A DNA stretch of 32,130 nt, from positions 1 to 32,130 of the forward strand of contig JAFQPR010000104.1 in NCBI GenBank assembly GCA_017411605.1. Reading direction: 5' to 3'. This DNA is from Clostridia bacterium. Lineage in GTDB: Bacteria > Bacillota > Clostridia > Oscillospirales > CAG-272. Positions 9,601-16,239 of this stretch are shown in pieces (positions within the stretch are counted from its first letter, which is position 1; the number at the start of each line of letters is the position of its first letter). The notes beneath the pieces were generated by a model. It saw nothing but the letters and a program-made list of their open reading frames with translations, did no database searches and was not told the DNA's origin. The translations under genes and the position numbers were made by a program.

Positions 9601-11071
9601 GTTTCTCGGAAGAGTATGTCAGCCAGGGCTGAAGCTCTCCGCCGTCAACGGTTATACCCGCGCGAGTCGTGTCCTCCGTCTTACCGTTCTGATAATAGGT
9701 CTCGCCTGCGTGATTCGGAAACTCGCGCTTTGAGGTATACTCGTTGATTCTCGCGTCCATCGCTTCCTCAAGAGTCATACCCTCGGGTACTTCGGTATAA
9801 TCGTGCAGCTCTGCGCTTCCAAGGAAGGTGAACCAACCGCCCTTCGAGTTTCCGTAAACACCGAAGGCGTCCTCGTTAAAGTTGTAGGTCGCGCTGCCAG
9901 CATCGTTTAAATATCTCAGATAGCGCATAGCCGCCGTGTAGATGCGCTTATCATTATAGATATGAAGAGAATAATTCATCTGGTCGCCGGTATATCCGCC
10001 GTTCCCCTTCTGACCGTCGAAATAGCCGTAGCTTGCCATTCTTGCCATAGGCTCCCAAAGGTAATCGAATACCGCGCTTGCATATCCATTGAACAGGAAA
10101 CCGTTCGTATGAGGTCGCTTATCTGCGCTTGTAATACCGCTCGTCGGGAAGGTCGAGGAGTTTGCGAGAGATACCACGGGAACAGCATTCTCGGGACTCG
10201 TGGGATAAACGATGTTTATATAGAGATTAAGATCAACGGGAGTTCCGTCGGGATTGACACAGTCGAATATATCGTTCGCCCAAGTGTGCATTACCTTAAT
10301 ATACTCACCCGTACCGTCGGTATCCGCAAACTTACCCTCGGCATCGGTATACCATACGGGAGCGGAGCCGTCGTTTATTCCGTTTGCAGTGGATTTTCTG
10401 TTACCCTCGGAGTCCGTCCATTTGACGATAACGTCCTCTTTATAGGATCTGAAATCGTTGTTCCAGGTCTCAACTATCTTCTCAAGCGTACCGTCCGCTC
10501 CGTGCTTATCGGCTTCCCAGAAAACGTTTCCGAGAGAAACGTTGCAGCCCGCGGGAGCAACAAAGCTTTCGGGATATTCACCTTCGGGAATCGACGAATT
10601 ATCGAAATACGTACCGGTAGTGATACTGCTTCTCAGAAGCTGAGCAGACCAATCAAGATCGGGGCTGACGGCTTTTGAGTTGTTAAGATAATCGAATACC
10701 GTAACGATATATCCGCGCTCAAGCATCGAGGTTATTATTTTGGTATCGCTATCGGTACCAACCCTCTCTGCCATAGTATTCACAACGTATATGATAACGG
10801 GCGTTCCGCCGTTCGCCATATAATCGGGTACGGCAGTATGCTTCTCCTTATCAAAATACACGGATATCTCCATAGGAATACCTATGTATCCGTCGCTATC
10901 AAGAGTAGCGGTGTCACCGATCTTATACGCCGCAAGGTTGGATTCTATTTCCACCATAGCGTCAACAGCTTCGCCGTCCGTGCTCGCCGCCGCCACGATA
11001 GCTATTCCCAGCGACAGGCATAAAACGATAATAAGACCGACTAATAATAATCTTTGTTTTTTGCTTTTCAT
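3650..11071 (-). CDS. Giant secreted multidomain protein with N-terminal alpha/beta-hydrolase (esterase-like)
   Basis: A 2473-residue exported protein. Residues 1-30 are a Sec signal peptide (basic start, then LLLVGLIIVLCLSLGIAIVA). Residues 40-590 look like an alpha/beta-hydrolase: nucleophile elbow GNSKG with Ser409, possible Asp at 529-530, and His candidates at 561-571. Residues 593-692 resemble an SbsA-type Ig (Big_5) domain. Residues 795-1000 look like a carbohydrate-binding-like beta-sandwich. From about 1080 to 2190 come beta-helix-like repeats; units beginning YGVIPEEYA, YGTISLEYA and YGTISDSYA start at 1290, 1582 and 1885. Residues 2194-2473 form a module also found in the giant protein at 23122-30618. 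No LPXTG, SLH or dockerin was seen. The start has AAGGAAG at good spacing. It is divergent from an AraC gene. The likely role is removing acyl groups from an external glycan; substrate and hydrolase class are inference. Confidence 0.85.
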   Translation of the reverse strand: MKSKKQRLLLVGLIIVLCLSLGIAIVAAASTDGEAVDAMVEIESNLAAYKIGDTATLDSDGYIGIPMEISVYFDKEKHTAVPDYMANGGTPVIIYVVNTMAERVGTDSDTKIITSMLERGYIVTVFDYLNNSKAVSPDLDWSAQLLRSSITTGTYFDNSSIPEGEYPESFVAPAGCNVSLGNVFWEADKHGADGTLEKIVETWNNDFRSYKEDVIVKWTDSEGNRKSTANGINDGSAPVWYTDAEGKFADTDGTGEYIKVMHTWANDIFDCVNPDGTPVDLNLYINIVYPTSPENAVPVVSLANSSTFPTSGITSADKRPHTNGFLFNGYASAVFDYLWEPMARMASYGYFDGQKGNGGYTGDQMNYSLHIYNDKRIYTAAMRYLRYLNDAGSATYNFNEDAFGVYGNSKGGWFTFLGSAELHDYTEVPEGMTLEEAMDARINEYTSKREFPNHAGETYYQNGKTEDTTRAGITVDGGELQPWLTYSSEKRAGEEILAYANVLYACCGPAYEDMDIGGAPIFITSNLYDDYQSAWGSSNIRTNLARALDTPSLQFESPVGHMLTHSKDITHGVDTYDAFFDFFGYYLKGESVKVVYTTPRSGDAGISFTGDVVIKFIGSVSADEIAKVTVCDPNGNTVSGKWSSLYGNTEWTFTPSGAYLGNTTYKVTVPASLVGDNGTTLGTDYVMTFTTEYAEGTAAAVEGKYITATVPASSGGNSYSLYFGVANDAANVAGIYAVADKSSTDGEYLGSVNLYGSGFYSVDVTDYLLTKNVGDEVIFYVKAEREAGESETFRDDFAALGSSGYTSGNKSRFGNYVRSADSRYAAGEKFEAVTFDGESAVKFIVGMNGSRYPNVPEYEYDNEFYARTTTALFSDNIINNGNTVTKADYGRKYTVTVRMYDTVSRDILFYIESASGVYLDNVYDTMDYNQSIKNVNTKAGEWVEFTLEYTVHESDFGIAAEYEPKRLIVDVTPEGRMENGSRVDCPIYIDYISVVETVTDISISNAGIAELYDGGYALKAPVNTDKPIALYSGDTLVSEHASWSEALAAYVSGYTVTLNADYTLTDSDNSEIIADFEEVNIDLNGYKLTAKTSEHGPIWLKADAASSEKTVVNVYGGTLYFADAPVVSYEGSVTAAQGREFDVSFTGVVFGIVGRTAATSLMSSTESDVDLSVNIAFDGCLFNIGNENLPYLKSTLFGKSDALSLSYTLTGGRIKLDSERWLNIVNSLRSVTFETDSEGNYTSLIMPTPYTADASVGYLSADGVVNYSAESNDGYFTTNTLKLGELSTKYGVIPEEYASAEDYPTVIFDKDGNFVKAYATFHGPLNYFATYSTGDEWFMVLRRDFDFTTKFDNLSKGNGTITVDLGGHTVTCNGVMLYNADAKTNGDVTVNTVNGTVLVTTLGAVRILGWDTEDYDTADVKNFDFNFENIKFGLADGATTAELITYNYERSSSAAPANNAMTFTDCTFDISGAAAETTIFTVGNYNGGKALTGTYKINGGKIIADNAAYLNVYELVSDTGSSIRFNKNESGEYVKVVIPTGSALPADAFISDNEGAMKLAESGTEGDNIVYTLELNNLLTKYGTISLEYASAEDYPWVVFDKNGNCVGGGKLFTTTVGQTACAAGDGSVILLRRDFNMDTDAQASGSNSFSTLNGKMTVDLGGYTLTMGAGGKADAFIRCEAHIAGYKTEITVTNGKIIAGADPIVRYASIGGRFSANYATESATNPHSFYVTLDKLNVEAGSAAGKFLFSYGGASGTAASGFDYKLTVNECNVKYSGTSTSANHTLVASVNAVPISATVIGGTVTDDGNVGKFVLTSMGTGSICRFAKGENGEYITLTAPSGNSVSTAQVNDAENTDITDLKLSEYYVDGSNTVYTLCSLVTDYGTISDSYASLLKYPFVVFDKDGNCTAGGTKFTTTISAAACTAGDGSVILLRRDFNMDTDSQSGAKQSLSTLDGKITVDLGGYTVTMGNGGSADAFIRAEAYACGYKTYITVTNGKFIVGKDPIVRFSAINTRVPTVTLDDATTVAYNENTDMSKVHNFYVTLDGLEFELDSDSALRGNYALLYTQATSGYDLAIHNNNLLVKNCKVDVTNCSNTSARIVASHISIGANVVIEGGSVIFGSTRPGIQGMNTSNTSTFAFDKAEGGNYTSFAFPKSHIKPTTLYKTQSGLSLSFVEISDNGTTVTYRLRPTEAASIDFVPKMSLTLARDLVLNVYVPAADFLAGFTLDGAEYTDFTGLKQVTVDNETFYLISIPLSAKEAARNVTLKASVTVGEKTATATFTFGIIKYAEKILADGSAVEKTLVCDVLSYVRAAYAYFDTDAADVIAKINAILGENYDENNAPSGEGSATAPSTGLSDVTFVLDATPTIRFYLAENANASLYKFYIDGVEVNTVTGTNATGTYIDLDTYAYAVCETVTYTVDGAEGGSFHINAYYEWSKTQNNAELENLVARFMKYSESARAYKDSVVTE
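4490..6330 (-). repeat. Two-unit internal repeat in the giant esterase gene, period 909 bp
   Basis: The codons for YGTISLEYA (6328) and YGTISDSYA (5419) are exactly 909 nt, or 303 codons, apart. The tract GCGTCTGAGAAGGATAACCG recurs at 6170 and 5261 with the same offset. A more divergent unit begins at 7204. This is an intragenic duplication of a beta-helix-like domain. Confidence 0.8.
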
Positions 11072-11098
11072 TTTCTGTGCTTCCTTTCATAATACTTT

Positions 11099-11113
11099 TG
11101 TGCAAGCTGCACA
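11099..11113. promoter_or_regulatory. Palindrome in the leader of the giant esterase gene
   Basis: TGTGCA-AGC-TGCACA, a perfect 6-bp inverted repeat with a 3-nt centre, 27 nt upstream of the giant gene start. It may be an operator for the divergent AraC regulator or a small mRNA hairpin. No clean promoter hexamers for the giant gene were found. Confidence 0.4.
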
Positions 11114-11184
11114 TTTTTTGATGCAATAAGCTGTAAAAAATATAAATAAACAATTAATGCTCAATTTTATTTTACCATTTTATA

Positions 11185-11214
11185 TTGACATCGCATTTTA
11201 TTTAGAGTTATAAT
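11185..11214 (+). promoter_or_regulatory. Promoter of the AraC regulator of cassette 1
   Basis: TTGACA (11185-11190), an 18-nt spacer and TATAAT (11209-11214). Both hexamers match the sigma-70 consensus exactly, 33 nt upstream of the start codon. Strong basal expression of the regulator is expected. Confidence 0.85.
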
Positions 11215-11247
11215 TACTAACAAAAAGTTAGATTTGAGAGAAGTAAA

Positions 11248-12048
11248 ATGAAAATATACAAGAAGGAATTCGGCTACTCCGAGGATTTCCGTTCAAGATA
11301 TCACGACGAAAGCTATTTTGCTAATACGCATATTCATCAGTACATCGAAATAATGTATGTCACCGACGGCAGTCTTAAGCTTACGGTGGATGGCAAGCAA
11401 TGCGAGGTAAAGAGCGGCGAGATAGCCGTAATTACCCCGTTCAGAATACACAGTATTTCATCGACAGACGCAAAATTCAGACTCGCGGTCTGCTCCGTCA
11501 GCTGCGTACCGAACTGCGCCGCGGATAACGAGCTGTTTTTTGCGAGAGAGGACGCGGTCTTTTGTGCGAGCGAGCTCCTTCTTTCGCATATGAACAGTGT
11601 ATTTCTTGCGGAAGATCGGCGCTACGTCGAATATCGCGGAGAAAATGTTCCCAGGCGAATAAAGGCGCTCCTATACCTCTTGCTCACGGAATACGCGGAA
11701 AAGGTGACCAAGGTACTTCCCCAGAAAAGCCGCGACGGGCTTTCCGCCCTACTTATATACATCCACGACCACTACACAGAAAATATTACGCTCGAGTCCG
11801 CCGGCCGCGAAATAGGCTACAATCCGAAATATCTCTCGCAGTGCCTCTCAACCATTCCCGGAATGAGCTTTTCTCTTGCGCTAAACTCCCTTCGCATAAG
11901 CTTTGCAAAAAGACTTCTCGTCACTACCAATTACAAAATAATAAACATAGCATACGAGAGCGGATTTGGCAGCGAGCAAAGCTTCCACCGCGCATTTTTA
12001 AAGCAATCAAAAATGACTCCCGGTGAATACAGAAAACGGTACAAATAA
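11248..12048 (+). CDS. AraC-family transcriptional regulator of cassette 1
   Basis: A 266-residue regulator. The N-terminal cupin-like sensor contains HIHQYIEIMYVTDG and VKSGEIAVITPFRIHSI. The C-terminal double helix-turn-helix shows ESAGREIGYNPKYLSQCL and, in the second helix pair, IINIAYESGFGSEQSFHRAF followed by MTPGEYRKRYK. This is the arrangement of sugar-responsive AraC activators. It is transcribed divergently from the giant esterase gene with a 176-bp shared control region, so regulation of that gene is the natural inference. The start ATG follows GAGAGAAG, and a consensus promoter lies upstream. A bidirectional terminator separates it from the convergent aldose epimerase gene. The ligand is unknown. 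Confidence 0.93.
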   Translation: MKIYKKEFGYSEDFRSRYHDESYFANTHIHQYIEIMYVTDGSLKLTVDGKQCEVKSGEIAVITPFRIHSISSTDAKFRLAVCSVSCVPNCAADNELFFAREDAVFCASELLLSHMNSVFLAEDRRYVEYRGENVPRRIKALLYLLLTEYAEKVTKVLPQKSRDGLSALLIYIHDHYTENITLESAGREIGYNPKYLSQCLSTIPGMSFSLALNSLRISFAKRLLVTTNYKIINIAYESGFGSEQSFHRAFLKQSKMTPGEYRKRYK

Positions 12049-12052
12049 CAAA

Positions 12053-12096
12053 AAAGCACCCTTTGCGACAACATTAGTTTGCATTTAGGGTGCTTT
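12053..12096. terminator. Bidirectional terminator between the AraC gene and the aldose epimerase gene
   Basis: AAAGCACCCT (12053-12062) and AGGGTGCTTT (12087-12096) form a perfect 10-bp stem. T-rich sequence follows on both strands, with a run of T on the minus strand. It lies between two convergent stop codons. Confidence 0.88.
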
Positions 12097-12099
12097 GAT

Positions 12100-13020
12100 T
12101 TATTTTACAGAAAATTCGGTTATGAGCTTTATACTCTCTTTCGCGGGAATAGATATAAGTCCTTTTTCTTCTGCGGATGACTCGAGATGGAAGCAATCTA
12201 TAGCCGAGGTCTGAGGCTCGCAAACGAAATACGGAGCGCCGTCCTTACGCCAGAGCATACGGTATTTATAATCGTCCGACGCTCTGTAGATTATGCGTTT
12301 TCCCGAGCGCTTATCGTATATTGCGCATTCGTTACCGCCGTGGCCGTAAAACGCGCTGAGAGCCGACTTTGCTATAGGATATTCGCCGCAGTTCATAAGA
12401 CGCTCTCTTTCTCTGCCGCCGATATATTCAAGGGTTGGCAGATATTTTTCGTCCCTTATATGCTCCTTCGTTACCGAAGCCCCGAAGTAGCAATCCTCGG
12501 TTGAAGAACCGCTAATGAAGGGGGCATTGAAGGTCGTATGGAACGCAAGCATAAAGGGCATATTTTCATCCGAAAGATTGGTCACGCTCACTACCTCTCG
12601 CATTCCGTCGGCACTCAAGGAGTATTCCCTCTCAAGCACAAAGGCGTGCGGAAATCCGAGATATTCTCCCGCTGCTGCAGAGTAGGAAAACTTAACGCGG
12701 TCTGCCCGAAGGTCGGTTATTTCGAAGGGCGTTTCATAAAGCTTCCCGTGAAGGTGGCAGCCCGTTTTCTTTTCGTTTATGGGAAAGACGTATTTCCTTC
12801 CCTCGAACTCAAATTCACCGCCCCTTATTCTGTTCGGAGGAAAGAGTATCGCGTTACCGAAGAGGAATATCTCAGAGAAGAGCTGCTCCTCGGAGTCCGG
12901 CGAGCGGAGAATATCCGCGCCGCTCTCTTTATGGACCAATTTATAGCAATTACCGCCGAGGTCGGAGCGGAAGGCGGCTTCATACCCGCCTCCCGAGATT
13001 TTTACGTCTGTTTTAATCAT
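12100..13020 (-). CDS. Aldose 1-epimerase (galactose mutarotase family)
   Basis: A 306-residue cytoplasmic enzyme that should interconvert alpha and beta anomers of free aldoses. Visible family residues are NRIRGG at 63-68, the HLHG motif with His89/His91, a second catalytic His at 161 in LAFHTTFN, and the likely base Glu268 in FVCEPQTSAID. The length is slightly short of the roughly 340 residues usual for GalM. Its ATG overlaps the stop of the DUF5107/TPR gene by four bases (ATGA at 13017-13020), so the two are translationally coupled and probably act on the same sugar. A GGTGAG ribosome binding site lies within the upstream gene. The true sugar could differ from galactose. Ends at a bidirectional terminator. 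Confidence 0.9.
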   Translation of the reverse strand: MIKTDVKISGGGYEAAFRSDLGGNCYKLVHKESGADILRSPDSEEQLFSEIFLFGNAILFPPNRIRGGEFEFEGRKYVFPINEKKTGCHLHGKLYETPFEITDLRADRVKFSYSAAAGEYLGFPHAFVLEREYSLSADGMREVVSVTNLSDENMPFMLAFHTTFNAPFISGSSTEDCYFGASVTKEHIRDEKYLPTLEYIGGRERERLMNCGEYPIAKSALSAFYGHGGNECAIYDKRSGKRIIYRASDDYKYRMLWRKDGAPYFVCEPQTSAIDCFHLESSAEEKGLISIPAKESIKLITEFSVK

Positions 13021-16000
13021 TTTACTATCTCACCGAAAAGATATGCGTGGAAGTTTGCAGAGTCATCAGCAAGCACCGCATCAATATATGCTTTAGACTT
13101 ATCCGTCTCGCCCTTAGCAAGATAGCCGTAGGCAAGAAGAAGGTTACCCTGACTCGTATGAGCCTTAACTATATCGTAGCCGAATGGGGGATATGCAGGC
13201 GCGCCGACACCGTAGTAATCGTTAACGTCGGCGGTAGCAACGCGACCCTCTCCCATAGAGATAAGAGCATCGGCAAGCATATCCGCGCGCTCGGGATTGC
13301 CCGCCTCGCGGAGCGCCTTACACTGGAAGTAGGTATGCACGGTGGGTGCGCCCTTGGTAGTATCCGACAGCGCAAGATACTCTTTAGCCGCTTCCTCGTT
13401 TCCGAGCTTCTTATGGCATGCGGCTATCATACCGTAAAGAGGAGCGTCGTTCACGAAGTAATTCTTCTCTTCTCCGTAGTTTTTCGGGAAGGTAAGTCCC
13501 GCTGTGAACTCGGCAAGAGCAGCCTCGTAGTCACCCTTATCGTAAAGTTCCTTACCTATAAGGTACTGAAGCCACGCGTGATGCGCGGTGAGGTTACCCT
13601 CTCCGCCCTCGTAGGTGTGGAAGGTATGCGCGGCAAGGATAGCCTTTGCCTTCTCATAATCCCCCGCAACAGTCGCAAGGATGGAATAATTAAGCGTGCA
13701 GTCGTCGCGCTTGTTAACGAGGTAGCTGTACTTTTCAAAGAGCGCTATTCTCTCCTCGAGAGGAAGATTCAGACTCTTATACATCTGCGTCAGCTCGTAG
13801 AATATTCTGTCACTCTCGGGAGCGAGCAGGAGAGCCTTTTCAAGGTACTCTCTTGCCTCAGCCGCGCGGCCGAGGTGGTCGAAATACGCAAGGGAGAGAT
13901 TCCTGTATGCGGGAGCAAATTCAATTTCGGATACCGTCTTCTCAAAGGCGGCTGCCGCATCGGCATAGCGCTCGAAGTTATAGAGGATGCATCCGAGATA
14001 GTAGGAAGCCATAGCAGTACCCGCAAACTCAAGCACTCTGATGCTCTCCTTTCTCGAGGGGAACTCGCACTTCCAGCTCTGCTTATCCGCAAGAGCGATA
14101 TACGCATCGGTATCGGCAGTGTTGCCGAGAAGATCGGAGACGAAGCCAAGGTAATAGTACTTCATAGCGCCGTCAGCGCATCCGAGAAGCACGCCTCGCG
14201 CCTCTTCAAAAAGACCGAACTGCATATACTCGTTTGCGAAGTAGATCGCGTTCTTTTCGGTATCAAGCCCCGAGAAGAAGAGCGGATCCTTTTCGAGGAT
14301 ATCTTTTCTTATGTTCACGTTACCGAGAAGAACTCCGCGCATATACTGAGCAAGAAGGTCCTTCGCATTCGTTTCGAGGGAGAGGTCGAGGAACGCAACC
14401 GCCTCGTGGGCTCTTCCGCGCAGCGCCTCTATCTTCGCAAGCAGATAATAACCCTGAGAGCGCTGAGGATAGGACCATATAGCGAGGTACGCATCATCGT
14501 ACGCCGCGTCAAGCTCGCCGAGGTAGAAACGGCAGAGCGCGCGAGAGTAATAAGCCTCTGTATCATATGGGTTGAAGTTACGGAGCGTTTCGCGCTCGAT
14601 AGCCTTAGTATAATAGCTGATAGCCGTCTTAAAGTCGCCACGGGTAAGGTGATAGTCACCCATAGCCTTGTTACATCTTATATCACCGGGGTCGCGCCTG
14701 AGTCCCTCAAGGAAGTAGTCCTCAGCTCTGTACGCAAAGTGCTTATACTGAACGAGGTGAGCGCCGTTGAGGTAAAGCTCCTCGACAGTTTCAAGCTCCT
14801 CGGGGCGCTTTGCGGGAAGACGGGGCGAGAGAGGCTCTTTGTTACCTCTTACGAATTCGGTATAGGAAAGAACGGTCTTACCGTCCGCATCGCAGACCTT
14901 AATAGTCGCTATGCCCGAAAGCTTGCAGGAAACGTTCTCGGTATAGGTAGTTTTCGGGGAAAGCTCCTCTACCTGTCTTTCAAAGACAACACCGCTCTCA
15001 TCCGACACGGTCACGGTGCAATTCTTGCGAAGCGAGGTGGAATATACGCCTACGAATACGCCGCTATCGGTTCTCTCAAGGTTGAGCGCCATCTCGCGGT
15101 CTGCGCACTTCGTTTCGCCGATATCCTTCACGGGATACCAATACTGCTCAAATGTCTTTGTTTCGTGAGGAGCTATCCAGGTGAAGTCGGGTTGGTTATC
15201 CGTGTAGCAGCCCGTCATAAGCTCAACGTATCTTGAGCCGTCATCGGTGAGGTTTGCGCACCATTTTGCGCCAAAATTACTGTCCCCCCACGTCCAGAGC
15301 TTCTTTCCGGGGGCTACGTGGTGGTTTGCAACCGTTACAACGCCGCACTTTTTACCCGCATCATAGCCCGATACGAACTCGGCATCCGACTGCCCCTTGG
15401 AGATAAGGAACGAGCAAGGAACCTTTACTGCGGGGAAATGGTGAATATCAGTTCCCTCTCCGTAATCGAAGGGACGAGCGGTCTTGTATACGCCCTTTGC
15501 TACGGGCCAATTGAGAACAGCGCGTCTGTCATGGTCGTTTACGTACTCAACGTCGGGCGGGAATACTATTTTATAGTCATCGTTTACCTCGACCGCGAGG
15601 TTTGCCCACCACATAAACGGATGCGGCTCGCTTGTTCCGTTATAGACGGTTATCTCCGCTTTTACGTATGAATGGTCATCGTCAACGCTGACTTTAACCA
15701 TGCCCTTCATATTGTGGAAATAATCAATTTCGCCCATATATGCAAACTTTTCTTTGCCTTTTTTACCAATTTCGACATCGGTAGGCATAAAAGTCGTCGG
15801 TCTGTGATGCTGAGGCCAGTTGAACTCAATACCACCCGAAACCCAAGGTCCCGCAAGTCCTACCATCGCGGGCTTGATAACCTTATTATAGTAAATGAAG
15901 TCGTATCCCGTTGTCTTATCGTAGGCTCTGTTTATCTTGCCGCCGATTTCGGGAAGAAGGTCCACCGAGATATACTCGTTCTCAAGAGTGATACTGTCAT

Positions 16001-16169
16001 ACTCCACGTCAACCTTCTCGTCGGAGAAATTAGTTACGTAAGGAATAGGATAGAGTCTTCCGCTCGCGCCCTGATACGGACGCTTTTCGAAGAAGAGGGG
16101 CAACGGCTCAGCGTTACCGATAGGATATGTCGGTATCGAAACCTTTTTTCTTTCAAGCTTGCTTTTCAT
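13017..16169 (-). CDS. DUF5107 domain protein with C-terminal TPR repeats (paralogue 1)
   Basis: A 1050-residue protein without signal peptide or membrane segment. The first 350 or so residues form a DUF5107 domain of galactose-mutarotase-like type, with GGKINRAYDK, SGGIEFNWPQHHRPTTFMP, HPFMWWAN and NQPDFTWIAPHETKTFEQYWYP. The rest is a long TPR array, for example AISYYTKAIERE, AAAAFEKTVSEIEFAPAYRNLSL and AAREYLEKALLLAPESDRI. The conserved His and acidic residues in the first domain suggest a carbohydrate-binding or catalytic site; I know of no established activity. It overlaps the aldose epimerase gene by 4 nt and is paralogous to 17487-20675. I chose the ATG at 16169: AGGCGG is 9 nt upstream, whereas the in-frame TTG at 16175 is too close to it. 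Confidence 0.9.
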   Translation of the reverse strand: MKSKLERKKVSIPTYPIGNAEPLPLFFEKRPYQGASGRLYPIPYVTNFSDEKVDVEYDSITLENEYISVDLLPEIGGKINRAYDKTTGYDFIYYNKVIKPAMVGLAGPWVSGGIEFNWPQHHRPTTFMPTDVEIGKKGKEKFAYMGEIDYFHNMKGMVKVSVDDDHSYVKAEITVYNGTSEPHPFMWWANLAVEVNDDYKIVFPPDVEYVNDHDRRAVLNWPVAKGVYKTARPFDYGEGTDIHHFPAVKVPCSFLISKGQSDAEFVSGYDAGKKCGVVTVANHHVAPGKKLWTWGDSNFGAKWCANLTDDGSRYVELMTGCYTDNQPDFTWIAPHETKTFEQYWYPVKDIGETKCADREMALNLERTDSGVFVGVYSTSLRKNCTVTVSDESGVVFERQVEELSPKTTYTENVSCKLSGIATIKVCDADGKTVLSYTEFVRGNKEPLSPRLPAKRPEELETVEELYLNGAHLVQYKHFAYRAEDYFLEGLRRDPGDIRCNKAMGDYHLTRGDFKTAISYYTKAIERETLRNFNPYDTEAYYSRALCRFYLGELDAAYDDAYLAIWSYPQRSQGYYLLAKIEALRGRAHEAVAFLDLSLETNAKDLLAQYMRGVLLGNVNIRKDILEKDPLFFSGLDTEKNAIYFANEYMQFGLFEEARGVLLGCADGAMKYYYLGFVSDLLGNTADTDAYIALADKQSWKCEFPSRKESIRVLEFAGTAMASYYLGCILYNFERYADAAAAFEKTVSEIEFAPAYRNLSLAYFDHLGRAAEAREYLEKALLLAPESDRIFYELTQMYKSLNLPLEERIALFEKYSYLVNKRDDCTLNYSILATVAGDYEKAKAILAAHTFHTYEGGEGNLTAHHAWLQYLIGKELYDKGDYEAALAEFTAGLTFPKNYGEEKNYFVNDAPLYGMIAACHKKLGNEEAAKEYLALSDTTKGAPTVHTYFQCKALREAGNPERADMLADALISMGEGRVATADVNDYYGVGAPAYPPFGYDIVKAHTSQGNLLLAYGYLAKGETDKSKAYIDAVLADDSANFHAYLFGEIVK

Positions 16170-16174
16170 AAACA

Positions 16175-16224
16175 AAAACCGCCTTTTTAAGTTTTTTCTT
16201 TAGTATAACCTAAAAGGCGGTTTT
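16175..16224 (-). terminator. Terminator-like hairpin carrying the ribosome binding site of the next gene
   Basis: A 13-bp perfect inverted repeat (AAAACCGCCTTTT and AAAAGGCGGTTTT, 24-nt loop) directly follows the regulator gene ending at 16240 and on the minus strand is followed by TTTTTGTTT. The 3' arm contains AGGCGG, the ribosome binding site of the DUF5107 gene starting at 16169. Transcripts reading in from upstream would terminate or hide this site. Confidence 0.7.
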
Positions 16225-16235
16225 ATGCAAGCCAA
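16201..16235 (-). promoter_or_regulatory. Candidate promoter of DUF5107 paralogue 1, inside the hairpin
   Basis: On the minus strand TTGCAT, a 17-nt spacer and TATACT. The spacer covers the 5' hairpin arm and the -10 lies in the loop, so transcripts starting here would lack the 5' arm and keep the ribosome binding site free. The -35 matches only three consensus bases. Confidence 0.5.
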
Positions 16236-16239
16236 ATTT

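Noticed and set aside
13047-15236. Open frame of 729 codons on the plus strand
   Set aside because: It is antisense to the DUF5107/TPR gene, has no ribosome binding site or recognisable domain, and arises from the codon use of the true gene.
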